A stretch of 64,000 nt of DNA from the NCBI RefSeq assembly GCF_035582795.1, contig NC_134366.1, forward strand, positions 148,971,519 to 149,035,518, given 5' to 3'. Of the stretch, positions 10,639 to 23,345 are shown in pieces. Position 1 is the first letter of the stretch, and every line of letters starts with the position of its first letter. The notes under the pieces are model-generated. The model worked only from the letters and a program-made list of their open reading frames with translations, did not search any database and was not told the DNA's origin. The position numbers and the translations under genes were made by a program. The DNA is from Mycteria americana (Eukaryota > Chordata > Aves > Ciconiiformes > Ciconiidae).

Positions 10639-13600
10639 TAAAAGCAGAACATGATCCTTTGGTGATGGAGCACAAGGATAGGGAAGAAGCACCGATCTGT
10701 ACTCCTTGTGCACCAGATAGCAGTAAAAGCCGGCGTTAGAGCTCTTGGGGAGTAGGATTGCCTTTAATCAGCTACCTCATTAGAGAACCCCTCATTAGTA
10801 TATTATTTGCAGATAATCTGGATTCTGATGTACCAAAAGGAACGTGCGCTCCATATCCGTGCACTGCAGAGCCTTGGTGGCTGTGATGGGTGTTCAAAAG
10901 GTATCTTCCCCATTAATGCATTAAGCTGGCACAGTCAAATACTCAGCAGAGAGTGAGAAATAAGCAGCCAGAGGAAGTAATGCAGTTCAGTTCATAATAA
11001 AATACAAGTTACTTTTTAGTCTAGTTAACTGAAAAGAAAAAAAATTAAAACAACTATCAGCTGTGAAAAAAAGAACAATGATAAAGAGCAAATGGCGAAA
11101 ACCAATTATTTCAGTAAGAGTTACTTAGAAAAAGGACTGCTTATTTCCCACCATTGCACTGAATGACGTTAACGAATTCACCGATAATTGTCCAGGGAAC
11201 AGGATTAAGTCATGTATGGCATAAATAAATGTGCTTTTCAAATGGAATCAATGCAAATAAAAAAAAATCATAATATACTAATAATAGTAGGATGTGAGCT
11301 AGCCATAAATGTTCTTTGAATACTGAGCTAAAAAAACCTTCAGACAAATGGCACCAGCACAGATGTTTTTTTGCAGTTGGGATCTTTGTAGTATGTTGCA
11401 GTCCTCAGTGCAATCAAGTTTGAGAGCCATGGTCTCCTTTGCAGCTGCAAGAATCACAGGTTTCAATAACTTGATTTTATAGTGCTAAGTCATGGTGGTA
11501 ATTTAACAATAGGCAACTTCTGCATCAGCAAACCCTAGGTTAGAGACTTCGGCAGGATAATCTGGACCTCCAATCTTCAGAACTGCTGAAGGAAGATCCA
11601 GAAAAAGGTCTTTTGCTCCAAACACAATTTCTTCTTCACCGTGGTGCCCAAGACTCTTACACCAAGTGCAACCAACAATAACTACCAATACTCGGCGGAC
11701 TGGATTATGCTGTTTCAACTCACAAAAACACAGACGAAGCCCTCAAAATCCCACCAATGAAAGCAAGTTTACTTAAAAAATATTCCACATGGTGGCCAGA
11801 GCTTGACTTTCAGGTCCTGATTGCATTTATCTACATGACAAGCCTACCTGGAACTGGAAGGGAGCACTGCTGAGCTCTCCAAGCTACCTCGGCTTGCAAA
11901 ACTCCCCTTGGTTTCACATCATTAAAGGGTGTTTTGGGCTTGCTGTCTGGGTGGAGGAATCCCATCGCCGGGGCAGGGGCTGACACGGGGTCCGGAGAAG
12001 GGTGGGGGAGCTCTGGGGGGGTGGGCAGGTCTGAGGGTGCCCTCAGGGCCCTGGCACCCACTTGGTGCACTCCTTGAGGAAAGGTGGTGGCACGCGGTTG
12101 AGGTTCGGCCAAGGCAGAGCTGAGTTCAGCCAGGCCAGTGTCAGTCATGGTCACGCCAGGGCTGTTACTCACATCTGCACCAGAAGAAAGGTGATGTGTA
12201 AAAATGCACGGCATGTGATGGTGGCTAAACCAGCTACGCTCTTCTTCCAAAAGATCAGGCCACAGCTGGAGTATGGCGTCTGGGCATCTCATCCCTCCCC
12301 AGCTCTCTCTTCACTGCACAGATGACTAGCAGTAACAAAACCACAGCTAAATATGGTCTGCTTGGAGGGAGTCAACGGCTCTTGTCTTTCCGCCTTTACA
12401 GCATCGTCCATCCGGTGCCCCTGGTTCAGCGCTCGGCTGCCTGCTCGCCATACCAGCGCCTAGTAAACTGATGCTTCATGCAATTGCTGGGTGAGTCACC
12501 ACCTTGTTTGGATTTTCTGGCTCCCAGGCACATGTTTATCAGCAAAACACATGCTTTCTCTAGTGTCAGGCTGTAAGCGGATTGGAGACGTACAAAATGC
12601 CTTTGAACAAGATGCTCTACACGGTCAGGTGTAATTAATGTCTATTTAATTGAACAATGGCACCTCTTTTATTTACACGGCTTTACTCCTATGTCTTCCA
12701 GAGTGTACTTTCCACTTTTCCAAAACGGAAGATGTGAAAATGAACGTAGTGAAGAGATGTTGTTTATTTTCCCTTTGAAGATCTAATTCTTCATTTCTGC
12801 TGTACTGCGTTCATGACAGGACAACAGAGCACCGGACCCTGCAGGTAGGAGTCACTTCACCTCATGTAAACTACTTGCCGTGGTTCCCAGAGGGAAGCAG
12901 ACAGGGTTAATCAGGCAACTCCAGGGTGATTCATCTAACACAGGTTGCATGAATGGAGGCACGGACGTGCCTCTCCCCCCACTGACAACAGAGGGACGGG
13001 GAAATGAGGCTCTCTGCACTAGCACTAGCCTTAAACTGCACTGACTGAAAGCTAGACTGGCAGTCAAATGAAATTAAGAAATCCCTATCAGCCTAAAGGC
13101 TAATTTTTACCAGTGCCTTTTCAGATGGGCAATAAGTAAGACAAGGTTTAAGATGTAATCATTACATATGCAACACTGAATAAAACTATCCTGCTGTAGT
13201 ACAGGAGGTGCATAAACCCACAAGCAACTTGACTACAAAATTGGAGACACCGGTACATGTGCCATGTTCAGTGTGGAGGGCAACAGGGGTCTTTTCCCAG
13301 TAGCTGCTGGGACGCATCTGGGGAGGAATTACTTCTGTTGCCATCCACACTGACCAAGCACCAACTGCTGTTTCTTCACAGCCTCTGACATATGGCAGCA
13401 TGGCTTGTGGAGTACTCTGCCCTGCTTCTGCAAGCCAGTGTGTGCTATCACCGTGCATCACCACGGACACGTCCTGCTCCATCCAGTCAGCCTCCTAAAA
13501 AAAGGAAGATCACAGCCAGCACGTTTTTCAGGGAACATACTCAATAAAACACCAGCAGTTACAATGCTGTCAGCTTCAATCTTCCTCCGCAAAGCCAGTT

Positions 13601-14950
13601 CCTTGGCACTGAAGGCTCTTGCGTTCCTGTAGGAGCCAGAAAGGGGTGGCACAGCTACAGCAGGCTCTTCTCAAGCCCTCTGGCTGGGACACACACATGC
13701 ACGCACATATGTCCGTGCTCAAGCTGCTGGGTGACCTCCTACAACCACCACTTGTTTGTCTTTTGCTTTCTTTCTATTGTTTTAATGAAATTTATTCATT
13801 TTGAAAGCAGGCAGTAAACACAGGAGCTGGGCATAATAAAAAAGCCATCATTAATAACTAAAATAACAATTTTGATGGCTAGCAGAACCTTTAATATTTT
13901 CACTGCATTGTGCTCCAGTGCAAATCACGCATCTACAAAATGTACATCTCTGTGATAATGTGTGGGACAACACCATCCTTTTCAGAAGCAGTGGACTGCA
14001 AGGCCTCTGTCACACACATTTTTCCTTCTTCATGGTAATTAACACATTGTTTAATGCTTTCTCAGCATTTTCTACACTGAAAGCTACTAAAGTTTCACAT
14101 TAATAAGGGAGGACTTGTTCTCATGAAGCCAAGAACACTGAGCATGCTACTGGTTCAAAGATATGGGTGGCTAGAAAAGGGAATGTCCATCAGTTGCTCA
14201 AACCCATTTCTCAGGTGAGCTGCTCCGAAGCTGGGTACCTGACATGCATTGTTCCTGTGAAGCACGAAATTAGAGAAACTGGTAGGAAAAAGCTTTGATT
14301 TCTTGAGCCTGTGGAAGTAGCTACAGCCCTGGTTTTCACAAATCCTCTGTGTTGCTGGAAGTTTAATCAATGGCCAGGCTGGCAGATTTAGAAGCTAAAA
14401 TAAAAATAGCTAATTCAAAGTCACAAGCTCAAGGAACATAATTCTAGCGTGACTCATAAACTAGATCTGATTGTTGATGCTCTACAAATCTCAGTTCTCT
14501 GTAGCTTGCAATTTGGCCAACGGAGCAGAGCGAACGAGCCAGCCGCACAGCCACGCTCTCCCTCCTGTCGCACTGCATCCTTTCCAAAGCATTCCTCAAC
14601 CATCACCAACATAACAGTGCTCAACTTGGATTTTTACCTAGCCTACAGGCAGGGGAGGCCTTTCTCCAGCTTTCTGAAAAATCAGAAGTCTTCCCATGGG
14701 TGCTCTAGCACTGGCTGACTTCAAAATGCCTGCAGCTCTACCTGAAGTGAGTATCAGCTGCTCCATTCATGCTGGAGGCTGTGGAGCAAGTACACAAAAT
14801 CATGTGCAGTCCTTGTTCAAATTCAACAGAAAAGGCACATTTGATCAACTTCAGGTCCAAAGTCTGTAGAACTGGGGAAAAGTGAGGATGTGGAGGTGAG
14901 GACAGCCTGCGTTAACAACATTTTATCAATGATGAGAGGAGAGGAGAGGT
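10639..14950. other. Intergenic sequence
   Basis: No gene recognised. The longest open frame (11831-12292, minus, 153 codons) is low-complexity and Pro/Ala-rich in a locally GC-rich stretch, with no domain. A stretch near 12.23-12.29 kb faintly resembles CR1 sense sequence but is too short to call. Confidence 0.6.
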
Positions 14951-15022
14951 GAGATGAGATGAGATGAGATGAGATGAGATGAGATGAGATGAGATGAGAT
15001 GAGATGAGATGAGATGAGATGA
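14951..15022 (+). repeat. (GAGAT)n microsatellite, 14 perfect units
   Basis: Fourteen perfect tandem copies of GAGAT (14951-15020) plus GA, preceded by an imperfect GAGAG/GGAGA purine stretch from about 14935. Perfect units over 70 bases suggest recent or ongoing length change. The minus-strand open frame across it (repeating Ser-His-Leu-Ile-Ser) is a product of the repeat, not a gene. Confidence 0.97.
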
Positions 15023-17032
15023 CTTCTTCCCCAGCCAGGAAGCAGTCAAGTTCTGGAAGTATCAGACGTAACTTTCTCTGGAGGACATACTTGGCTTGCA
15101 AGCAGCTGGTTTTCAGGTTATTTTCATTTCCATTTCTAAAGAACACTGGAAAGGACTTTTCACAGTGAGGGGAAAAGTTCCTGAATTTTAGAAAAGTGCA
15201 ATAAAAAAGCCATGGAAGTGAAAGGGCAGATTCTTAACACACAATGTGTGGGGAATGAGCTATTTAATGGGGTTGCTCCACATCTTGAATGTACTTGGCA
15301 ACACCCTGGTATTAGCCTCACAACTCTAATTTCACCTCCAGAACATGCCAGTGGTTTCTCAGTGGTAGCTGCATGTCGCATAGTCCCCTGCTGAAGATGC
15401 TGCTCCACCTTCACCAGATAAGCATCCCACCACTAGGAGAAACGCGGCTGCCTGGCCCTGGCTTGGTAAAGGAATGGACTGTAGCAATGGAATTAGCAGT
15501 CACAAAGCAATGGAAATAGCAATCACTTGTATTTATCCTTTTTAAAAAACCAAAACCCAATGACAGTGACAAACATAGCCATGACTGAAGACTGGCAGTC
15601 ACACCAGCTCTCTGCATCCTGTGGTAAAGCAAAAGACGGATAACCCCAAGCTCAGACAGGAGAAAGTAAGATATAGCGCCTTGCAGAGTCAAATGCAATG
15701 CACTGTCTCTAATATTAATTACTAATTTCATTAGAGCTGCACAAATCACCTGGTAGTAACCTTTCTGTTTATTTAAAGTCTTTAGTTATTTTATTTAGTT
15801 ATTACTTTAGTTATTGTCTTTCCATGATGCACTTGTGAAGTGTCTACTACCCTGCAAAAGGAGCAGCAAGTTCCCCAAACCCGCCTGTTTAAATGCACAA
15901 ACTGTGCTTATTGCATTTGGAGGGCAAAACTGATCTATCAAACACCAACGTACATGGAGAAATTCCTGAGCAGGTTGAACAGACCCTCCTGCTTGCTGTC
16001 ACCTCGCCAGCTGCAGCAGAGGGAAGGAGCAGCCAAGTTCAAAACCGCATCAAAACACTCTCGGCTGCCATAGGAGCTGTCTCCTGTAGCCAGGGACTTC
16101 AGCTGCCACCCCAGACGGGGAACCTGCAGAAGATCACAGCTGAGCCAGTTCAGCCCAGAAAATTTGGGGGTCATCATATTGTTACATATTCAAGCCCACG
16201 TGGCTGTAAGTGACAGCAAGCATTAAAAAGCTTAGCCCAAGCTTTTTATTTAACACAGCAAGTCTGAAACATCTTAACCACATAAATAGCCTCTCTTAAT
16301 ACCGTGTTACCCAATGGCTGAACTAGGTTATAGTATTTTTCAGTTTAACTGGGGATAGCCCAATATATAAATAGGTTGTGGTTATGTTTAGCTGAGTACA
16401 AGGATTAGAGACTGGCTTAATACAGAAGTAGATCCTGATAGACCACTTAGGAAATAGAAAGAGATTAACATGACTATAATAATAGAGCCCAGACACAACG
16501 ACGAACCAGCACATGGCGAGGGGGTTTCACTAATTAGGGATGTTTATTGATGACGCCTCTGATGTTTATGTCATTTCCTATGCTAAGACAAGGGCATCCC
16601 TTAAGTATTATGAGACAGGTAAATACTCCAAGGGAATAACACTAAAGATTAAATTATTGCTGACAGTGAGGGCATATGTCAGGTATTAGATGGCGCGTGT
16701 TGTACTCCTTGTCCTGCCTCTCGTTTAGCAAGACACTCCCTCCAGAGCAGCAGCGCTTGGGTTTCAGTGGTTGTGCTGTGTAGGTTTTTTCAGACATCTG
16801 GAGCAGATGCCCATACCCTTAGGTCTTGGGCTTTAAATCAGTAAAATGATACGTGCATAACACAGCGCCTGTGAGGAATATTGGGAAAAGCGCTTAGATT
16901 ATTTAAAAAAATCATAACTGATGTGGAAAATATTGCTAAAATAATAATTTGCTTCTAACTATTTAAAGAGAACTGCTGAAATGGTTACAAAGCTGGAGAT
17001 TGAAAGAATTGGAAACTACATCATTATTGTTT
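15023..17032. other. Intergenic sequence
   Basis: No gene recognised. It contains a perfect 10-bp stem with a 5-base loop at 16224-16248 (TAAAAAGCTT / AAGCTTTTTA around AGCCC). Nothing else stands out. Confidence 0.6.
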
Positions 17033-17190
17033 GACATACACAGTCAGAGACCAGGCTCCATCGTGCCAAGCACTATACAAACATACATCAAAAATATAGC
17101 CCTTGTCCCAGACAACTGTCAGCCTCGTTATTAAACTAGAGACATGGAAAACAGAAGGAAACAAAGAGAGAGCACTGGTCAATAGGAAAG
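17033..17190 (+). repeat. Probable ancient amniote interspersed repeat
   Basis: The run of words 'accaggctccatcgtgcc', 'aagcactatacaaacata', 'agcccttgtcccagac' matches the layout of an old amniote repeat (LINE/SINE tail type) that I recognise from reptile and bird DNA. The call is from memory of its pattern. Divergence is high and the ends are approximate. Confidence 0.4.
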
Positions 17191-18119
17191 GCAATGGCCA
17201 GATCAAATCAGCATCACAACAGACATCAAATATTTGCAGAATAATCAAAGAAGACTTTTATGTAGACTTAAACAGAGAATGAAATAGCTCTGTGGTCTAT
17301 AGTGATCTTCTAGGCACAAGGGACAGCACAGGAAAAAGTATGGAAGAGTGGAAACTGTAGATAAATTCTCCTTCATTGCTCTGGAAAAGATTTTCTTTGC
17401 AGCGCAGTTGAGTACATTTCTTGACAGAATTCTAAATAGCTTTGGGGCCTTTAGCATGCCTTTACATTGCCTATAGAATTTATCATCCAGTTTCAGGCCA
17501 TGTTCATAATCTATGACATAACACAACATTTGGTCTTAGACAGTCTGTTAGTCTGAGTCCCGCTTGGTTTTCTCAAAAACAGAAATTACAGAAAATAATT
17601 GCCCATACTTAAGTTTTCTCCTTTTTTCATTTTTTAAAAAAAATGTTTAGAACATCTTAATCTAAATTTCCAGAAGTTAGCAATAATTTCTTGATGCCGT
17701 GGTGCCTTAATACTTTCTGCAATTCCCTTTTTTAATCTTGTACCATAGGAAAAAGAGTGTCTGAAAACTAGGTTATTACCATGCCTACTGAGCTGGGCAT
17801 GAAAACCTGTGCCTGGAAACGTAAAATCCTTTATATTAAAAGACCAAAGACTTGCCTATGTAAGAACATAATGAAATATGAAAACAACCACAATGGAAAA
17901 AGTGGAATAGATTTACAGTTTTAAAATAGCACACATGATACAAAAGTTCATGGGTCTATTTAAATTTCAACAAAAAATCTTGTGGGTTTTTTCATTAATG
18001 CAGAATGCATTCATTGTGGGTTTTAAGTGCCTCAATTTAGAAGTGGAAGGCAGTTTTTATTAATAGCACATGTAATCCCGACACAGGAGATTCCTGTGGC
18101 AGATTCATTTGCTCCTTAA

Positions 18120-18480
18120 ACAGGCACCCTTGGCATCAGCGGGGAAAAAAGGCTGAGCAAGGGCTGCTTGGCAAGGGGGGCTCCCGGTGACAGCGGGGTC
18201 CCTGCTGGCAGTGCCACCTCGCTGCTGTCCCCCCGGGCAAGGTGGGCACACGGGTCACATCCTGAGGACAAGCCACGAACGTGCATCCTCTGTCCTCTGG
18301 AAGGAGATCCAACGCAGAGGCAGGCACGAGCCACGATGGGTCCTGGGTCTAAAGGTCCGGGGGATGAGGAGCCCAGGATGCTGCGCTGCTCGAGAGTACA
18401 GGCACAGGCACCGGGAGGGGGAGCGAACACGACGCTTCGAGGAAAGCGGGGAAGGAAAGGCCACCTTGTTGGCTGTCACT
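18120..18480. other. GC-rich intergenic patch
   Basis: A local rise in GC with a moderate number of CpG. Open frames occur in several phases on both strands (up to 133 codons), which is what high GC alone produces. No domain, splice signal pair or promoter motif could be tied together. Confidence 0.5.
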
Positions 18481-21400
18481 GGCAGTACCTGACAGCTTTT
18501 TTCTATTTCACCCTGTTTATTCCAAGAACTCCTCTGACATACAGGGAACGCTGGCGGAGTGGGACTTGACCCCATCACTGTGGGCTCTCTGGTTACTATG
18601 TATGGGTTCAATTCATCTCAGCATTTTCATGGAAATAATTCATATAAGCCAGGGAAGAACAGAAAATACATACTCCTCCCACCTTCCTGAGAAGGCAAAT
18701 AGCCACCAGGAAAACCCTCTGTCCTGTACAGCTTGTCATTGCAGTAAAGGAGTAATCAAAATAAATGTCCCAGAATCCACCTTATCAGGAGCCCAGGGAG
18801 ACGCTCGTTCCCAAACTTGCAGATCCCCAGTCTCTTTGGAGAAAGCTGCCTTCCACCGCGTCTCCAGCTGGTACCACCGAAACAGGAGACCATGGCTCGG
18901 GAACCGCAGTGGGCAGCCAAGGATGGTCAGACCCGCACGCAGAAGCCCAGCCCTGCAAGAAAGGGACAGGATTTCACTAGAGAGCCCTGAGGTTAAAAAG
19001 TAACCATAAGTCTAAAAGGCATCTGAAAACACTTGAGTAAAATCTTTAGAAAGGCAAGGAAGAGCAAAAAAGCAAGGGGGAGGTTTTAAGAGGAGCATTA
19101 TACAATAGCAGAGCAGTGGTGAAAGAGAGCCCAGAGCTGCAATGACACGTCTGTCCCTCTGACTGTCCTTTGAAGGAATTTGAGGAATGCCCAGAATGAG
19201 TCTGAATACTGTACAAAATGCTTTTTTTTCCCCCTGCTTGTTATAAATTTGATGCTCGAGTGATTTCTGGCCCTAAAAGAGGAATTCCAAGCCATCCTGA
19301 AGGTAAAAGGGCAAGAGCCCTCACTACCAGTGGAGTCTCTGAAATGAGCTACAGAAAGATTAAGACTAACAAATGATAATTTCCAGCTGCTGATGCTTCC
19401 AGTATGCAGAACAGAGCTGTCACAAGCCACGACAGCTATCAGGAGAGGGAAGAGAGATGCCAGGACTGCAGAACCCCTCTACATTAATCATTTTATATAA
19501 AGTTTCCAGTGGAAACATTTTGGCACATCTGCACTTGAAAAAGTCCATAAAAACCTTGCATGAAATACATTTCTGCTTTTCAAACTTTCTTTTCTTTGTG
19601 TATTCCTCTAATAGCTCAATATTCGCCAGCAAGCTACCCCTGAGGCAGTTCTGGTGTTTCATAAACCAGCAAGCAGTGGAAGCGTGGGAGTTGCAACATC
19701 AGCCCACACCCACCGGTCAGTTAAGATGTTGTCTCACCAGGTCAATTGCAAGGGGACTCCCTAGCCACGCATTTTATCTTGCGAGTTGTGCAATGCCACG
19801 AACATTTGTCTCATATTGTTATCACAGCAATGGGAGAAAATTCAAGGTAACTGCCAGTCCCCGGCAGGGATCTGAATTAATGTGGAAATCTTTTACTGAT
19901 GCTCGCTTCCAGGGCATCCTCTGCTCTTTAGCAGCACAGCTGGTCCTTGCATATATTGGCGTAGGTGGTTTTTGTTCCTGAAGAGGTGGTTCTTAAAACA
20001 TGCTTTGGAGGATCTGAGGGCACAGGACGTGCTTGTGATGGGGGGGCTCAGGGCAAAGTCACCCCTCAGCCAGGTCTGCAGCGACGGCATTGGAGACTGG
20101 AAAGCAGCGACAGCACAGGGAGCCCCAGGGGCCCTCCTGGCGATCAGGGGAGATGGCAGAAGAAAAGAAGCAGACAGCTAATGGAAAAGGCACCTGCTCC
20201 AACCTGGGTAATCGCTGCCATCTGTGCCACCTGGTTTTTAAGCATTGCATAGCAGGGAGGGCAGTGCCTCCTAACCCTGTGCCAAACTGGGCAGGGTCAG
20301 GGTCTGCAGCCGGTGCACGCAGCAGGGATCTTAAAAAAAAGATAAAAGCTCAATACACATTTTTCAGTCTAACCCACTATTGCAGTCCAGATAAGGCCCG
20401 CCAGTAGAATAAAAGACCTGTAGTGTCATGAGCATGACGCTATACTAAATGTATGTATTGTTCTCCAAGACCTTTCCAAAAATGACAAATGATCTCAATG
20501 CAGATGTTTCTTGATGTATTATTCCCTTCTCATATGTCTGCTTCTCCTCTTACAGGCATTTTCTGGCACTTAGGTAAACGATTCAGTAGATTTCAGATCT
20601 GTCAAAGGCCCAGGCAGTTGTCATGATAATAGGGATAACAGATAATACATAGTCTTGCATCCTTTTATCACACAGACAGTCCTCGTGGACCTTGCTGGTG
20701 AGATGAGTATGAATAAGGATTACCGCACAAAAAAACTAACTATAAAAGAAAGAAACAAAGGAGGATGACAGAAGGTCAGAATAATTTATGTGGAATACCA
20801 ATAAACTGTCAAAACAGAAACACTTTTCTCTTCTCTGTTTTTCTTTTTATCAACAAACATTTTTACAGGCATGCAATGGTGCATCTCCTGCCGACTTCTC
20901 AACTGGTGCTTGTGCACATGGGCTTTGCATGAATTTACACGTGCGGCAGTGAGTGTGTAAAACATGATTTGCACACAGAGCTGCACTACCCTACATGCAG
21001 AGGGAAATACTGCTCAAATGCTTTTTTCTTTTGGAAGACATCTTTTTTCTTCAATGCTAAAAGATGATGAACAGAAGAATCTGTTGGCATTATAAAACAA
21101 GAAGTGTAAGTGAGGTCACAAATTTAAGAGCTACACATTGTGGATGGGCTAGAACGTATGCAAAAATATTTGGGTATGCATGTAGACAGAGTTAAGTTTT
21201 CCATTACAGCTCTTTCAGTGTCAGAAAATAAAGAATTTCAACCAATTGTATAGTCATTTAAATAACAGTGCACTTTATAGCTTTTCCATGTTGTGTGGTC
21301 TTGCTTTTTTTATTTCATGTGTGTCATTTATCATCTCTTGTTGCCAATGGTTTGGATTCCAGTTCTAGGAGTTTTCTGTTAGTTCACTGCTGCAGCAGAT

Positions 21401-21859
21401 ACCAAGCAGCAATGCTGGCTGCAACAGCACGTACACTCAAGTCATGATTCATTATTTTTGGTTCCTAAGAGTATACATGATCCTAATCAAATTCATCTGT
21501 AAGCAAGTCAAGTGTGCTTGATTAATGCTAATGAGGAAAATCTGAGGGCAGATAGGCATGTAATTTCTGCTTCATTTGAAAGACATATTGAAAACTGAAA
21601 ATCTATACTGGTGCAAAGCCTATTTCTAAAATGTTAACTGTACTTTGTCTTTCTGCGTGTTAGCTATAAGTACTGACAGGTGAGGAGCAGGGTTTCTCCA
21701 TTGCTGCTGCAATGTGGTTATTCTTCTGGGGGCATATTTGTGCATAGTATTGCAGCCACATCACAAATTGCCCCTGAGGCAATGAAATATTTATAGGAAT
21801 CCTTCCATGCATTTGAATTGCAGCAGGCAGAACAGGCCCATAGGTCCCACATTCTGAAA
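18481..21859. other. Intergenic sequence
   Basis: No gene recognised. The longest open frame (19457-19981, plus, 174 codons) has no known motif, mixed composition and no flanking promoter or splice context that I can defend. Confidence 0.55.
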
Positions 21860-21906
21860 AATATTTAGACATCTTGTCCCCACTGGTTTCAGTAGCAGGA
21901 ACCTAA
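21860..21906 (+). repeat. Possible fragment of an ancient amniote repeat
   Basis: The words 'ccactggtttcagtagcagg' and 'cttgcaggatcagggccatg' resemble a conserved segment of a very old amniote repeat family. It is short and the assignment is weak. Confidence 0.25.
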
Positions 21907-23139
21907 ACAACTTGCAGGATCAGGGCCATGATCCCTCAGCCAAGAGGTACAAAGTAAAAACCAGTTTGTACCCGGCTGCATTAAAAGCCACTGTTAAGAG
22001 TAACTAATAGAAATCATCAGCAGTACAGGTTCAGCAAGCCCCGGAGCTGTGCCACGGATGCTGGCATGCCAGCTGATTGTCACTTTATCTGTTAACACAC
22101 GTGGGCATGAGACAATAAATCCTTGACACCAATAGATGTGGATTATAGGTATGAAATATAGGCTCGCACGGTAACAACTCTTTTATGCAAACCTTTTCCT
22201 AGAAGCTACGTTGCCCGAAGAGAGGTGTCAGCACCAGCAGGACAATGTGTTATCCCTGCAGCAGCATAACCTTCCTTTTCTGGAAGTGCACGGGTAACTC
22301 CACAGCCTGATTTACCGTAGCTCTACCGCCTGCACAGCAAGTCCGTTGGCTGCTATCTCGCAGTATTTCAGTAATCCTGTTCATCGTAAATAGCAGATAG
22401 TTGTCGCTGCAGGCTGCAAAACAGCTTGCAACATGAGCCATGCTTTGATACTCCAGTGCTGCAGAGCAGTGACAGCAGCACGGGGACAATGATGCTGCAA
22501 TGCCCAGGCTGGAACCCCGGGAGGAAACGTCCCATCGCCCAGAGGAGACAAAACTGCTCAGCCTTCCCCCCTCTCAGCTGGGGGCAGGGGTCTTCTATGC
22601 TGAAGTTAGCAAAGAAGCATGCGGCGTATAGGAGAAGGCAGTAACTATAATCACTTCTAGCACTTGTATAGGAGCCTATATGTTACTGAGTACAGAAAAG
22701 GCAGTGACTGTATCAGTCCTCATGTCTAGCACTCATGCGAGGGACACAGGGGAGCGAAAATGTGTGCATGAGCTCTTGAAGTGCAATACGGGGACTAACA
22801 CTAACAAAACAAGCTACCAAACCCCAGCTAGCCGAGCAGCACATCTGAAGGGATACAGGCATACAGGATTTTGCCAAACAATGTTTTCAGGTGCTTAAAA
22901 TTCTGCACTGTGCGTGCCATCAGATGCCACTGCTGTGGCCAAGATTATCATAACTCTTCTGCTGAGATTCACAAACTGCTCACTGTCATGACAGCCTGGT
23001 CCCTGAGGGATTCTCAGCACATATCTAAAGCATTCAGCAATATCCATTTAGCAAAAGACAATCAAACAAAAAAACACTTCAAACAGTAGTCATTTCCATC
23101 CCGAAATAGCTAGGGGGTGAATTTCAACAAGTTTTTCAT

Positions 23140-23345
23140 AGCAGCCTTGTGGATAGAGCACTCATGCAGGAAATGGGAAAACAGGATTTACTCCTCTCTT
23201 CCCCTGGAAGGGACTGGGAGCCATATGCTCCCCAGGCTGCTGCTGCAACGTACCCCCAAGGAACCAACCCAGAGCCCAGGGCTGAAGCTCAAGCCTGCCC
23301 CTCCAAACTGAATCTTTTAACCACTAGACTACATTCATGCTTTTA
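23140..23345 (+). repeat. Probable ancient amniote repeat with a tRNA-like left end
   Basis: The left part, 'ccttgtggatagagcactca', and the right part, 'cttttaaccactagactaca', are the two hallmark ends of an old amniote interspersed repeat that I recognise by pattern. The middle is diverged. It is unlikely to be a functional tRNA because no cloverleaf forms over a 70-90 base span. Confidence 0.4.

Noticed and set aside
11831..12292. 153-codon minus-strand open frame
   Set aside because: Pro/Ala/Ser-rich reading of a locally GC-rich stretch, with overlapping frames on the other strand. No family resemblance.
12220..12320. Weak resemblance to CR1 sense-strand sequence
   Set aside because: Only one short phrase (cacagctggagtatggcgt) is similar; too short and diverged to annotate.
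14951..15022. CRISPR-like or protein-coding repeat reading (Ser-His-Leu-Ile-Ser)
   Set aside because: A simple pentanucleotide microsatellite without spacers; the peptide repeat only reflects the DNA repeat.
19457..19981. 174-codon plus-strand open frame, the longest in the intergenic region outside repeats
   Set aside because: No motif or domain, no splice or promoter context, ordinary composition. A frame of this length is expected by chance somewhere in 33 kb.
23150..23230. tRNA gene suggested by a 'tggatagagcac' A-box-like word
   Set aside because: No matching anticodon stem, T arm or acceptor stem at the right spacing. It is better explained as an old interspersed repeat.
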